Assembly (NCBI GenBank): GCA_035998445.1
Contig: DASYHQ010000032.1
Coordinates: 179,444 to 243,443 of the forward strand
Source: Tepidisphaeraceae bacterium
GTDB lineage: Bacteria > Planctomycetota > Phycisphaerae > Tepidisphaerales > Tepidisphaeraceae
Reading direction: 5' to 3'
Length of the DNA: 64,000 nucleotides
The first letter of the stretch is position 1. Each line of letters begins with the position of its first letter. The notes below the pieces were generated by a model that had not been told where the DNA came from, made no database searches, and saw only the letters and a program-made list of their open reading frames with translations. The position numbers were made by a program, and so were the translations under genes. Below are positions 19,166-28,511 of the stretch, piece after piece.

Positions 19166-20995
19166 TTACGGAAACTGGATGGTCAGGCTCGTGCCGTTCG
19201 ACGTGAGCGTGCGCATCTGCCGGGCCGTCCGCTCACCCCAGGTGACGGTGAACTCGTAGTCGCCCAGGTGGCCGCGCGTCTGCGCCTTGCCCTGCGCGTC
19301 GGTCGTGACGTCGGCGCTCGTGCGCCACTGGTTGCGCACGAGGTCGCGCCACACCGCCGCGTTGGGCTTCTCCGACCAATCCTTTCGGTACATTGCGCCG
19401 TCGGGCTTCCAGTGCCGGCTTTCCCAGAAGCCCCATTTGGTAAAGCCCGTGACGGCCGGGTGACTGTAGAGCGCGATGAGGAAGTCGCGCGTGTAGTCGG
19501 CCTGCAGCGACTCGTCGGTCGTGTTGATCTCGAACTCGGTGATCTGCAGTTCCAACCCCGGCACAGCTAGCAGGTCCAGATCGGTCAGGACGTCTTCAGG
19601 ATTGCGCACCTGCCGCCCCACGTGGCCCTGAATGCCCATGCCGTCGATCGGCGCGCCGGCGGCGAGCAGGCGCTGGACGATGTCGACGTACTTCGCGATC
19701 GTATCGGGGCTCTTGCGGCTGTTGAGCATGCCGTAGTCGTTGATGAACAGCTTCGCGCGGGGGTCGGTCTCGCGAGCCACCTTGAACCACTCGGCGGCCT
19801 CGCTCTCGGGGACGTACTTGAAGAAGTCGCGCTCGTGGACCATCTCGTTGATGACGTCCCAACCGACGATGCGCCCGCGCGTGGCGGTCATGATGTCGCG
19901 GATGTGTTCCTTGATCAACGGGGACATCTCGGCGCGCGGGGCCGGCATGGCCGCGATGCGCTTGGGTGCGAACCGGTCGCCGGGCCAGACCAGGCAGTGG
20001 CCGCGCATGCGCAGCCCCTGCGACTCGATCCAGCCAGTCGCCTTCAGCGACATCGCGCGGACGGCGGCGCTGCCGCTCCACTTGTGCCATTTCATGTCGT
20101 TGCCGATCACCAGCGTGTCGAACATCTCCAAGGCGGTCTGGCGATAGCGCTCGGCGTCCGGACTGTCCTCGACGATGGTGCCGGCGCTGACCTCGCTGCC
20201 GAAGATGAACGCCGGGCGTACGAGCCGCACCGCGACCGCCGCGTCGGGGACGGGCTTGCCCGTCGCGTCGATCACGCGGATGTCGAGCGGCGCCGTGCGG
20301 ATCCTCTCGATGCGCGCCAGCGCTTCTTTACGCCACGCGGCGCCCTCCTCGCGGCCCTTATAGGTGAAGCGCGTCTGCGGCAACTCGGCGATCGTCGCGC
20401 GGTCGCCGAAGTTCAGCACTGAGAAGGAGGCGATCTCGACGGCCTGGGGGATCGTGCCGAAGCGAAGCTGGATCTCGCACTGGCCCGCGTCGGCGTCGCG
20501 CGCCGCGGAGAACGGCACCTCGATCAGCGCCCAGTCGGGTCCGGCCGTCAACGGCAGTACGATGTGCGGCGTGTATTCAGGCGTCCGTTGCAGCACCGCC
20601 AGCTCGAACAGCGCCTCGCCCGATTCCTGACGGGCGTACTCGGCCCGGACCTGGAACCGCGCCAGCATCACGTCGCCACGCTTGATCGGCATGCGGTTCG
20701 CCCACCGCACGCTCACGTGGTCGGTCCACTTGGGCCGGTTGAACGACTCCACCCGCAGCACGGGCGCTGAACCCTGAGACGTGGACCAGGCGGCCGTCGG
20801 TGACGGGGTCGACTCGGCCCTATCCTGAAACGTCATCTCCTTCGGCAGGTCGTCGGGCAACAGGTTCATCGGTGCTTTCGACGTCAGCGCCTCGTCCAAC
20901 GACGCAACGGGTGGCGGTGGCGCAGCGACGGTAAGGTTTGCGGCCACGGCGAAGACGCCGATGGCGGCAAGCAGACAGGCGAACGATAGCTGCAT
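19166..20995 (-). CDS. Secreted GH10 endo-1,4-beta-xylanase
   Basis: The product has 609 residues. After a signal peptide (residues 1-25, ending TVAA) comes a carbohydrate-binding-like sandwich (about 55-200), a short Ig-like segment (IRVIDATGKPVPDAAVAVR near 245), then the GH10 barrel. The acid/base is Glu384 in GWDVINEMV and the nucleophile Glu487 in LQITEFEINT. GH10 enzymes cut beta-1,4-xylan; action outside the cytoplasm is implied by the signal peptide. The same architecture recurs in the GH10 at 54671-56602. It lies between a GH38 enzyme and a beta-helix protein in one co-directional series. Confidence 0.92.
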   Translation of the reverse strand: MQLSFACLLAAIGVFAVAANLTVAAPPPPVASLDEALTSKAPMNLLPDDLPKEMTFQDRAESTPSPTAAWSTSQGSAPVLRVESFNRPKWTDHVSVRWANRMPIKRGDVMLARFQVRAEYARQESGEALFELAVLQRTPEYTPHIVLPLTAGPDWALIEVPFSAARDADAGQCEIQLRFGTIPQAVEIASFSVLNFGDRATIAELPQTRFTYKGREEGAAWRKEALARIERIRTAPLDIRVIDATGKPVPDAAVAVRLVRPAFIFGSEVSAGTIVEDSPDAERYRQTALEMFDTLVIGNDMKWHKWSGSAAVRAMSLKATGWIESQGLRMRGHCLVWPGDRFAPKRIAAMPAPRAEMSPLIKEHIRDIMTATRGRIVGWDVINEMVHERDFFKYVPESEAAEWFKVARETDPRAKLFINDYGMLNSRKSPDTIAKYVDIVQRLLAAGAPIDGMGIQGHVGRQVRNPEDVLTDLDLLAVPGLELQITEFEINTTDESLQADYTRDFLIALYSHPAVTGFTKWGFWESRHWKPDGAMYRKDWSEKPNAAVWRDLVRNQWRTSADVTTDAQGKAQTRGHLGDYEFTVTWGERTARQMRTLTSNGTSLTIQFP

Positions 20996-21049
20996 GATTA
21001 AACTCCTTCGGAAAACGGGAAACGGCTTCTACCTCGCAGCGCGACGGGC

Positions 21050-23503
21050 TCAACTGAACATTCGAACCCTCAGCGTCACGATTTCGAATGGCCTGATGTG
21101 GAAACGCATGGCGCCCTCGACGATGGGGATCACATCGCCAGGCCACTCGCGCAGATCCGTTCGCTGCGCCGACGTGGCCGCCGGAATTCGCAGGACGACG
21201 TCGGTCGCTCGGCCGACCGATTCGTACACCCGAACGATGGCCGCGCGAGCGACACCGTCCTCAGGCCGCTTTACGGTCGACAGGACGACGGTCGACGGCT
21301 CCAACGACAGTTGCGACGGCACGTCAGATTGGCAAGCGTTGGCATCGCTGTCCACGACATGCGCCGGTGCGTTTAGCTCTTGTGCCACCCGCAGAACCGC
21401 CGACGTTTCCCAGTCTCCTTCGAACGGCACCACTTCGAATTGGAACCGGTGTCGGCCGTGCCCTGATGACGTATCGTCGGGCATCATGCCGGCGTAGACC
21501 GCTTTTGGCGCCCGCACGAGCGACGTGATGATCGCGCCGCCGAGAACCTCGACTCCAGGTGCCCCGTTATTGGCAAGAGCGACACCGTGCGAACCGTCCT
21601 GCAACAGGACAAAACGCTGCGCCGGCCATTCGCCGCGCGCCGTGTCACGGACGCCGTAAGGTCTGCGCGACACCGTGCCGAACGGCACCTCGTAGATTGC
21701 AGCGGCCGAATCGATCGTCGTGGGTAGTCGAAGCCGCACACGCGTGCCTTCGCCTTTCCAATCGAAGCGCACATCGACGCGCAGGCTGGGGCTGCCAAAG
21801 GGCAGCGACAGTTCGATGGACCACTGCAGTAGTGCGTCCGGCCCCGCCCAGGCGAGCTTTGGAAACGCTCCTTGCAGCACTGCACATCGACCCAATGCCG
21901 TGTCGGCCACGCGTTGCAGTGTAAGCGTACCCGCGATAGCTGGCACCTCGCATCCGTTGGGGGATTCGATTTGAAAGTTGCCATCGTCCCGCTGAGCCAC
22001 CAGCAGACCGCCGGCCGCCTCGACCAGCACGCGGCCCGTGGGCTTCCAGACGATCTGCTCGATGCCGCCACCGGCAGTCAGGTGTACCGAGAGGTACTCG
22101 TTCTCAAGCACGGTTGACTCGACAGCTGTTGCGGCCGGCGCTGCGGTGGGGGGCGCTGCGCGTCGTATCCGTAAGGCTGCGGCGCCACAGGCTGGCGTGG
22201 CAGGTGCCACCACGAGTGCGTCGCCTCGCATTTCGAATGCGACCGCTTCCCCACGCGAATCGGTGAAGTCGATGATATGCTGCGGCTCCTTGATGCCAGT
22301 CAACTCGACCGGCGAGCGGCGCTGCCATGGCAACCCGTTGAACAGCAGGAGCATTTCGGTTCCTGCATCGGAGATGACCGGCTTCACATCGTCGGCCGCG
22401 TTCTTTGCGAGCAGCGATTGCGACGCCATCAATAAACCCTGCATGGCCGCATCGTCGATCCGGTCCAGCGTCGCCAGCACGTCGTGATATACGTGCGTGG
22501 GATGCGAGCCGGTAAAAACGTCGTGAAACTGCACGAACGACATGTCCCACCACGCGTCGGCCAAGTTCGGCAACTCGATCGGCCCTGCAAAACACGCCCA
22601 CTTCTCCGCATCGATCAGCAGCGCTTCAGCTCGCCGGTTGCGCAGACGGAGCGTGGGACGAAGCGAGAAGCAGCCGGTGAACTCAGGGTTGAGGTCGGCG
22701 TGCTCAATCGGTAATCGGGGAGACAATCGGTCCAGTTGTTCGAAGAAGTCGGCATAGGTGCCGATGGTCCACATCTCGTTGTCGCGCGATACGTTCCGCG
22801 CTCCCGCATCACGGTATGGTCGCAGACTGATGAGCAGTTCGTTCTCGGTCAGCGGTTGCACGAGGAACGGGCCGTCGCCTGGAAGCGCGTCGGCCTCGGC
22901 GAAGAGCGCGTCCAGGTCACGCCAATCGCGGCAGCAGGCAATAGCGCCGTACCGCGGCTGCAGTTGCAGGCTGTGGACGTCGCGGCCGATCACGGTGATC
23001 TGCGAACCGTCCAAACCACGGGCTGTGAACGCGTCGTGGCGTTTGTCGCCACCGAATCGGCTGCCGACCAGATGGCGAAGGCCGAACTGGCGCAGGATCT
23101 GCGGCACTTGCGCGTTGATGCCGAAGGTATCCATCAGCCAGCCGGTGCGCGGTTCGACGTCCCAGTTCTCGCGCACCCAGCGGATGCCTAGCAGTTGGTT
23201 GCGCACGTACGACTCGCCGTTGGGCACGTTCGTGTCGAGCGTGGACGCCATACAGCCGGCCATCTCCAACCGGCCAGCGCGCACGTGTTCGCCGAGCCGG
23301 CGCACCAGGTCGGGCCGCGACCGTGCCAGCACGCGATATGGGGCCACCTGCTCAAGCGTGTACTTGAAGGTGGGGTCTGAATCCAACGCGTCCAGCAGTC
23401 GCACCGCGACCACCTCAAGCATTTCGGTCATCTCGGCAGCGCCCCACTTCCACGCCAGATCGACGTGGGTGACGCCCGCCAAGATGAACGATCGTTTGGT
23501 CAT
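21050..23503 (-). CDS. GH38-like alpha-mannosidase (second copy, divergent)
   Basis: The product has 817 residues. The N-terminal HVDLAWKW at 13-20 corresponds to the zinc site HxD of GH38, and Asp125 in TGWLMDTFGINAQVPQIL to the nucleophile. VQFHDVFTGSHPTHVYHDVL near 320 is the conserved middle-domain His motif. Variation from the first GH38 gene (HLDPVW, DSFGHS) suggests a different subgroup and perhaps a different linkage. No signal peptide is evident. It stands 54 bases upstream of the GH10 gene and downstream of an aldo/keto reductase-like gene. Confidence 0.87.
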   Translation of the reverse strand: MTKRSFILAGVTHVDLAWKWGAAEMTEMLEVVAVRLLDALDSDPTFKYTLEQVAPYRVLARSRPDLVRRLGEHVRAGRLEMAGCMASTLDTNVPNGESYVRNQLLGIRWVRENWDVEPRTGWLMDTFGINAQVPQILRQFGLRHLVGSRFGGDKRHDAFTARGLDGSQITVIGRDVHSLQLQPRYGAIACCRDWRDLDALFAEADALPGDGPFLVQPLTENELLISLRPYRDAGARNVSRDNEMWTIGTYADFFEQLDRLSPRLPIEHADLNPEFTGCFSLRPTLRLRNRRAEALLIDAEKWACFAGPIELPNLADAWWDMSFVQFHDVFTGSHPTHVYHDVLATLDRIDDAAMQGLLMASQSLLAKNAADDVKPVISDAGTEMLLLFNGLPWQRRSPVELTGIKEPQHIIDFTDSRGEAVAFEMRGDALVVAPATPACGAAALRIRRAAPPTAAPAATAVESTVLENEYLSVHLTAGGGIEQIVWKPTGRVLVEAAGGLLVAQRDDGNFQIESPNGCEVPAIAGTLTLQRVADTALGRCAVLQGAFPKLAWAGPDALLQWSIELSLPFGSPSLRVDVRFDWKGEGTRVRLRLPTTIDSAAAIYEVPFGTVSRRPYGVRDTARGEWPAQRFVLLQDGSHGVALANNGAPGVEVLGGAIITSLVRAPKAVYAGMMPDDTSSGHGRHRFQFEVVPFEGDWETSAVLRVAQELNAPAHVVDSDANACQSDVPSQLSLEPSTVVLSTVKRPEDGVARAAIVRVYESVGRATDVVLRIPAATSAQRTDLREWPGDVIPIVEGAMRFHIRPFEIVTLRVRMFS

Positions 23504-23568
23504 GGGTGCTTCATCCTCGTTCGCTATCGTACGTCACGCGTCGCCTACCCGCTCTGTGCGGCGACCCC

Positions 23569-24528
23569 TCACCGTTGGTACTTAAGCGACATCGTGCGTC
23601 CGAGCCCTTCGATCCACCGCTGCTCGCGCAGAGTTAACGGGCCCCGTGAGAGCGAGTCGAAGTTCGCGCGCACGTAGTCCGGCTCACGCATCGCCACGAT
23701 CAGGTGATCCACTTCCGGCGAGAATGCCGCGAAGCGAAGCAACGCATCGGCCACGCGCATCCGTGCCTCGGCTACCGGACGTTGTTCCAGCACCGCCAAC
23801 CGTTTTGCCAGCCGATCGACCTCCCACCCGCGGGTGAAGGGCGATGCGCCGACGGTGACGAGGCCGCGCGCCCGGGCCAACTTGAATTGCGGCCGCGTCT
23901 TGACGACGCTGGCGAAGTTCCAGGGAGCCACGATGAAATCCAAGGCCGATACGTCTTCAGCGGACCACCCGTCCAGATCGCCCGGCCATAGCCCTAGGGC
24001 CGCGACGCGCCCGTCACGCTTCCATCCGCAGACCGCCTCGAACTGCCGTCGGTCGGCCGCCGGCTCACCCAGTGCGTGGATGACCACGATCGGCCGGCCC
24101 GTCCATGGGCGTAGGTCGGCCGTCGCTTCAGACAACCGCGCTTCCGTCCACGCGCACGGCTCGGGCAGCGGGTCGGTCATGGGGCCAAAGAAGTTCCAGA
24201 TGATCGGGCAGGCGGCGTCGCGCACTTCCGCGGGCTCGCTGCTCAGCGAACGACCCAGTTCGGTGCGTTCCGGCGCATAAGTTGTGTCGAACAGGCGCAT
24301 CCCGCGCTGAAGACATCCGCTCACAATCGCACGCTTCTGCTCACACGACGGCTCAGGATCGCGGCCGAGCGGTTCGATGAACGAGTGCCCGCCCAGAATA
24401 AGCGGCGACGCGCACAGCCGCGGGCGTGCTTCGGCAGCAGCCAGCATGTCGACAGCCGGCAACGGCGCTGCGACCGTCGCGCCGCGCCTGCGCCGCGGAG
24501 GGGGCGTTATCTTCGTCTGCTCGTTCAT
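23569..24528 (-). CDS. Aldo/keto reductase-like protein
   Basis: The product has 319 residues; GAGAGG precedes the ATG at 24528. The barrel start (PLILGGHSFIEPLG, then MRLFDTTYAPERTELGRSL) gives the conserved Asp and Tyr of the AKR tetrad, and PIVVIHAL the His. The usual catalytic Lys between them is not in its place (the segment reads DAACPIIWNFFGP). The C-terminal VDHLIVAMREPDYVRANFDSL is AKR-like. It may be a divergent reductase or have lost redox activity. It lies between SIS and GH38 genes, so its substrate is probably an aldose or derivative. Confidence 0.7.
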   Translation of the reverse strand: MNEQTKITPPPRRRRGATVAAPLPAVDMLAAAEARPRLCASPLILGGHSFIEPLGRDPEPSCEQKRAIVSGCLQRGMRLFDTTYAPERTELGRSLSSEPAEVRDAACPIIWNFFGPMTDPLPEPCAWTEARLSEATADLRPWTGRPIVVIHALGEPAADRRQFEAVCGWKRDGRVAALGLWPGDLDGWSAEDVSALDFIVAPWNFASVVKTRPQFKLARARGLVTVGASPFTRGWEVDRLAKRLAVLEQRPVAEARMRVADALLRFAAFSPEVDHLIVAMREPDYVRANFDSLSRGPLTLREQRWIEGLGRTMSLKYQR

Positions 24529-24623
24529 GGTTGACCTCTCATTGATCCATGGCGTTAACAAACCACCGCGTCGGATCGGTGCAATTTGCAAGCTGCGCGA
24601 GTCTCAGTCGATCCTGTTCAAAG

Positions 24624-25703
24624 TTAGTTCACCGTTGTGATCTTCGACGCGCGCGTAAAACGACCTGCCTCGCGCCCATCGCGTGCCGCGATCGCGAGCG
24701 AGAGCATCTGCACGGGCAAGATCTCGACCAACGGTCGCAATGCGGACGCGACGGCTGGAATGCGGAACGGTGACGTCTGTCCGTTGTCGTTGTCGGCGGC
24801 AGCGCTATGGATGAGTGCCGCGTGCCCACCGCCGCGAATGATGTCGTCGTACAGCGCTGCGTTCAGCGGTGCCGTGATCGGATCGCCAGCGAAGATGAGA
24901 ACGAGAGTCTGATTGCCCGCCATTTCCAGTGGACCATGGCGAAACGCGGCGCAGCTCATGCCCTCGGCGGGTCGGCCGGTCGATTCCTTCAGGATCAGCC
25001 CACCCGTGCCTGCGGTGGCCAGCGACACGCCACGGCCGGTGACGAAGACCGCGTCTACGCCGTCCACCAGCTGACGCCACTGCGCCACGTGGTCGCGCCA
25101 GTTGGCCAGGTGTCCGGCCACTGCGATGCGAGCGGTTTCCAGGTCGGCCAATGTGCCTGTCAGATCATCATGCTCCATGGCCCGAGCCAGCCAATGAAGA
25201 ACGGCCAACGTTGCGATGTAGGTCTTGCACGACACCGTCGCCTCGGGCCCAGCGTTCAGCGGCAACAACGTGTCGGCGGCGCGGCCAAGCGTGGAGCTTG
25301 GATCATTCGAGATGCCAATCACGTGGCCGAATCGGCGGGCACGGCTTGTCAGTTGTACAATCTCTGCACTCTCGCCCGACTGGGAGACGGCCACCAGCAG
25401 CGCGTCGTCGCCTCCACTGCCGGTGCCGATAAAGCCGTGTAGCAGCTCGCTCGTCTCTACCCACACCGAATGCAGGCCCATGTCTGAGAGCGCCAGGTGC
25501 AGCGGGTACAGCGCATAAAACGAACTGCCCATGCCGGTGAGCACGACCCGGCTAAACCGGCCCCTGTGTACGTCGCGCATCACTGCCGCCGCGCTCGTTG
25601 CGCTCGCCACGCCGGCCACCGCGGCGCGCAGGCTATCGGGCTGCAGCAGGAGGTCCCGCAGGTAGGGTCCCTCGATGAGCGGAATGGCGCGTTCGGTACA
25701 CAT
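24624..25703 (-). CDS. Double SIS-domain sugar isomerase/deaminase (GlmS isomerase-half-like)
   Basis: The product has 359 residues. AGGAGG lies 12 bases before the ATG at 25703. Two SIS domains are visible: VVLTGMGSSFYALYPLHLAL with VAVSQSGESAEIVQL (first), and VFVTGRGVSLATAGTGGLILKE with MSCAAFRHGPLEMAG (second). There is no glutaminase domain, so it belongs with the AgaS/FrlB-like stand-alone enzymes that act on amino-sugar or fructosamine phosphates. Substrate is unknown; the neighbouring glycosidase genes suggest an amino sugar released from a glycan. It follows the PEP-CTERM gene by 35 bases. Confidence 0.82.
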   Translation of the reverse strand: MCTERAIPLIEGPYLRDLLLQPDSLRAAVAGVASATSAAAVMRDVHRGRFSRVVLTGMGSSFYALYPLHLALSDMGLHSVWVETSELLHGFIGTGSGGDDALLVAVSQSGESAEIVQLTSRARRFGHVIGISNDPSSTLGRAADTLLPLNAGPEATVSCKTYIATLAVLHWLARAMEHDDLTGTLADLETARIAVAGHLANWRDHVAQWRQLVDGVDAVFVTGRGVSLATAGTGGLILKESTGRPAEGMSCAAFRHGPLEMAGNQTLVLIFAGDPITAPLNAALYDDIIRGGGHAALIHSAAADNDNGQTSPFRIPAVASALRPLVEILPVQMLSLAIAARDGREAGRFTRASKITTVN

Positions 25704-25738
25704 GACGAACTCGATCCTCCTGTCTACGTGGGCCACGA

Positions 25739-26419
25739 CTACGAAACACCTGTCGCCCGGCGTCGCCGTGACCGCGTCATGGCCATGGCACCCAGCGTCA
25801 GCACGACGGTCGCGGCGGTAGCCGGTTCCGGCACCGCCGTCACGGTGAGCGTGAAGCTGCCGGGCACCGCGAAGAGTTCGGTCGGGTCGCTCGCCGACGC
25901 ATCGTTTGCAAACTCAAGCCCAACGGGAGTGAACACGTAAGTGTCGCTTGTCATGGCCGAGGTATCGAAGGTGTACCACGCGATCTCGCCGTTGAACGCT
26001 GCGTAGTCACCGACGCTGGACTTGACCCACTGCGTGCTACCAGCGATGCCGGCCTGCACCAACGCGCCGGGCGTGGGCGCTAGCCCGAGAAAAAGGTCGG
26101 CGGCTGTGAAGGGCGTGCCGGGCGCGATGATCGGGCTCGTGGAGGCATAGGTAGCCGCGGCCGCGGGTGCGGTTTCGATGTGGTACAGGAGCGACCCGAT
26201 TGGTAAGCCGTCCGTGTTCACCGACAGACCGAGCGTGATCGACGCCGTGCCCTGCGTGATCGTCGCGCTCGTCGCCCCCGAGCCAGCGACGGTCATCGTC
26301 AGCGCGGGCGCTGCGTTCACTGCCGCCGGTGCGCCCGCCACGGCGATCAGCGCACAGCAGAACAGCAGAGAACGGTAGTTGTGGTGACGAAGGGTGTCGT
26401 TCATGTCGCTCGTTCCCAT
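25739..26419 (-). CDS. PEP-CTERM sorting-domain surface protein
   Basis: The product has 226 residues from the ATG at 26419; an ATG at 26404 is an equal alternative. A signal peptide (ending VNAAPA) and the C-terminal triad typical of PEP-CTERM are present: VPEPAT, a hydrophobic segment, and a basic tail (TRSRRRRA). Such proteins are thought to be processed by an exosortase and placed on the cell surface or in the exopolysaccharide matrix. The middle has no recognised domain. It sits in the operon between the dockerin beta-helix gene and the SIS gene. Confidence 0.85.
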   Translation of the reverse strand: MGTSDMNDTLRHHNYRSLLFCCALIAVAGAPAAVNAAPALTMTVAGSGATSATITQGTASITLGLSVNTDGLPIGSLLYHIETAPAAAATYASTSPIIAPGTPFTAADLFLGLAPTPGALVQAGIAGSTQWVKSSVGDYAAFNGEIAWYTFDTSAMTSDTYVFTPVGLEFANDASASDPTELFAVPGSFTLTVTAVPEPATAATVVLTLGAMAMTRSRRRRATGVS

Positions 26420-26464
26420 GATGATGTTCTCGCACAGGCAGCCAACAGTGGCGGCATTCGGTGA

Positions 26465-28366
26465 TCAGAGCAGCTGGTCCAGCAATCGCGATTTGACCAG
26501 CAGTTGATCGGCCCCGGTGATCGATCCGCTGAGGTTCAGGTCCATCAGGAAGTTCGCCTTCGTCACCGGTTGCAGCAGGCCGTTTTTCACCAGCAGTTGG
26601 TCGGATCCGGTGACGCTGCGGTTGCCGTTCACGTCGCCCAAAAGGTTGCCGACCGACAGCGTCGCCGCGCCACTGAACAGGTTGCCCCATAGGCCGGTCA
26701 GGCCCGAGAAGGTGATGGCCGAATAGCGCTGGTTGACCACGCTGCTCAGGTTCAGCGTGAGCGTGTTGCCACTGACGCTGGCCGAGGCGAACGTGGCGTT
26801 GGTGATTGAGAACTCGTTGCCGCTCAGCGTGCCGTCAACAGCTTTCACCGGCTCGCTGAAGGTGAAGACGAGCTGGCTGGCGCCGTTAAGGCGCGGCTCT
26901 ACGGTCCTGTTGGCGCCACCCATCGCCAGCGTCAGGTCGAAGGTGCCAGCCGACCCATGCACCTTACGGCTGACAACCGACGAGAGCGTCACCGGGCGAT
27001 ACTCGAACGCGCCGGCGTCGGGGGCGTTCACGCGCGTGTTCTTCAGGAAGTCGGTCGTCGGCGCTTCGGTCGCGGTGCCGAAGTCGATCGCCGGGCTGGT
27101 CGGCTGCAGGCGGAAGTCGTTGGCGGCGGCGTTGACGTACCGCGGATCCGCATTGCGGCCGGGCGTGCCGGTGATCGGGTTCCAGTAGCTCAGCGCCGTG
27201 CCGAACGACACGTTCCCACTGGCGGCGATCTGCCCGGCCGGCACGGTGCCCGAGCGCGTGCGCGCGATCTGCCACGATTCGTTGTGGCTGGCGACGTTGT
27301 TGATGATGCGTATGTCCGTGTAGTTCGTCGTGGCGATGTCGATGCCGCCGCCCCAGGTCGATTGGCTGTTGCCGAACCCGTTGCGCGTCACCGTGTTGTG
27401 GGCGATCAGGATGTTGGCCCGCGGGCCGTCGTCTGCCCAGTCGGCCACGGTGATGCCGTTCGTCCTGTTGTCGTGGATGAGGTTGTTGGTGATCGTCAGC
27501 CCGTGGGCGAGCCCGCCCAACTCGCTGCAGATGGCGATCCCGTCGCTGCAGCTGCGCACGACGTTGCGCGTCACGATGATGTTGGACATCGGGTTCTCGT
27601 CGACGGTCCCCGTGCCCTGCTTGCTGCCGGCGTCGAGGTAGATGCCGATGCGCGACAGGTTGCGGACCGTGTTGTTGCGGATCAGGCCGTTCTTGCTGCT
27701 GCCCTTGGCGTCGATGCCCTCGCCACCGTTGGCCGGCCCGTTATGACCGACGCTGTTCCACACCTCGTTCTCGGCGACCTCGAAGCCGTCGGTCTCACCG
27801 ATCGTGATGCACTCGTGAACGCTCTGACCCGCCACGGTCGAGATGCAGGCGTCCTGCACCTTGTTTTTCAGCAGCAGCACCTGGGCGCTGCGGGCAACGA
27901 AGATGCCCGAGGCATTGGTGCGGAGGGTATGGGCGTTGGTGATGGTGACGTTGGTCGCGCGGTTTGCGTTCGACGCGCCCTCGACCTTGTAGCCGTACCA
28001 GCCGCTGTCGCGAACGTCGATGCCGTCGAACTTGATGTGGTTTGCGCGGATGTCGATCAGGGCGTTCCACTGCGCGACGGTGTTGTTGGTGACCGTTACG
28101 TCACCCCCCACGGCTTGGAACACGATCGGCGCCGCCGCGGTGCCGGATCGGGTGACCGACACCTTTTCGTAGTACGTGCCAGCCAGCACGTTCACCACGT
28201 CGCCCGCCGCCACGACCGTCGCAGCGGCGCCGATGGTGCGAAAGGGTGCGATCGCGGTGCCGGTACCACCGGCCGGGGCCGTGGCGTCGACGAAATAGCT
28301 CGTGAGCAGACAGCGGTTCTCAAGCGTTTCGAACAGCGGGCGTGAGGGGCGTGGGGACTTGTTCAT
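26465..28366 (-). CDS. Secreted beta-helix protein with type I dockerin
   Basis: The product has 633 residues. The N-terminus PLFETLENRCLLTS is the planctomycete form of an extracellular-protein leader motif (LExRxLL), after which a right-handed beta-helix domain starts (YFVDATAPAGGTGTAIAPFRTIGAA). Residues about 480-570 form a beta-sandwich, and the last 60 hold two calcium-binding dockerin loops (GDVNGNRSVTGSDQLLVKNG and DLNLSGSITGADQLLVKSR). Dockerins of this type in planctomycetes act as structural or docking modules. It could be a polysaccharide lyase or a binding protein; no active site was identified. The frame runs on upstream, but 28366 gives the known leader. Confidence 0.85.
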   Translation of the reverse strand: MNKSPRPSRPLFETLENRCLLTSYFVDATAPAGGTGTAIAPFRTIGAAATVVAAGDVVNVLAGTYYEKVSVTRSGTAAAPIVFQAVGGDVTVTNNTVAQWNALIDIRANHIKFDGIDVRDSGWYGYKVEGASNANRATNVTITNAHTLRTNASGIFVARSAQVLLLKNKVQDACISTVAGQSVHECITIGETDGFEVAENEVWNSVGHNGPANGGEGIDAKGSSKNGLIRNNTVRNLSRIGIYLDAGSKQGTGTVDENPMSNIIVTRNVVRSCSDGIAICSELGGLAHGLTITNNLIHDNRTNGITVADWADDGPRANILIAHNTVTRNGFGNSQSTWGGGIDIATTNYTDIRIINNVASHNESWQIARTRSGTVPAGQIAASGNVSFGTALSYWNPITGTPGRNADPRYVNAAANDFRLQPTSPAIDFGTATEAPTTDFLKNTRVNAPDAGAFEYRPVTLSSVVSRKVHGSAGTFDLTLAMGGANRTVEPRLNGASQLVFTFSEPVKAVDGTLSGNEFSITNATFASASVSGNTLTLNLSSVVNQRYSAITFSGLTGLWGNLFSGAATLSVGNLLGDVNGNRSVTGSDQLLVKNGLLQPVTKANFLMDLNLSGSITGADQLLVKSRLLDQLL

Positions 28367-28511
28367 CGGTGCGGTCTCCAAGGTGTTGCGCCGGCCCCAC
28401 GCGCTTTCGTCTGTGCACCGCCCCCCGTCGCGACGTCGAGCGGATACCGGCAGGGGGCGCCGTGGCCACTCGCGGGGGTCGCGATCGGGGTGCGCGGGTG
28501 CTCGGTCACGA

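Noticed and set aside
26957..28345. 462-codon plus-strand frame across the dockerin beta-helix gene
   Set aside because: Composition of a shadow frame; the opposite strand has the leader motif and dockerin loops.
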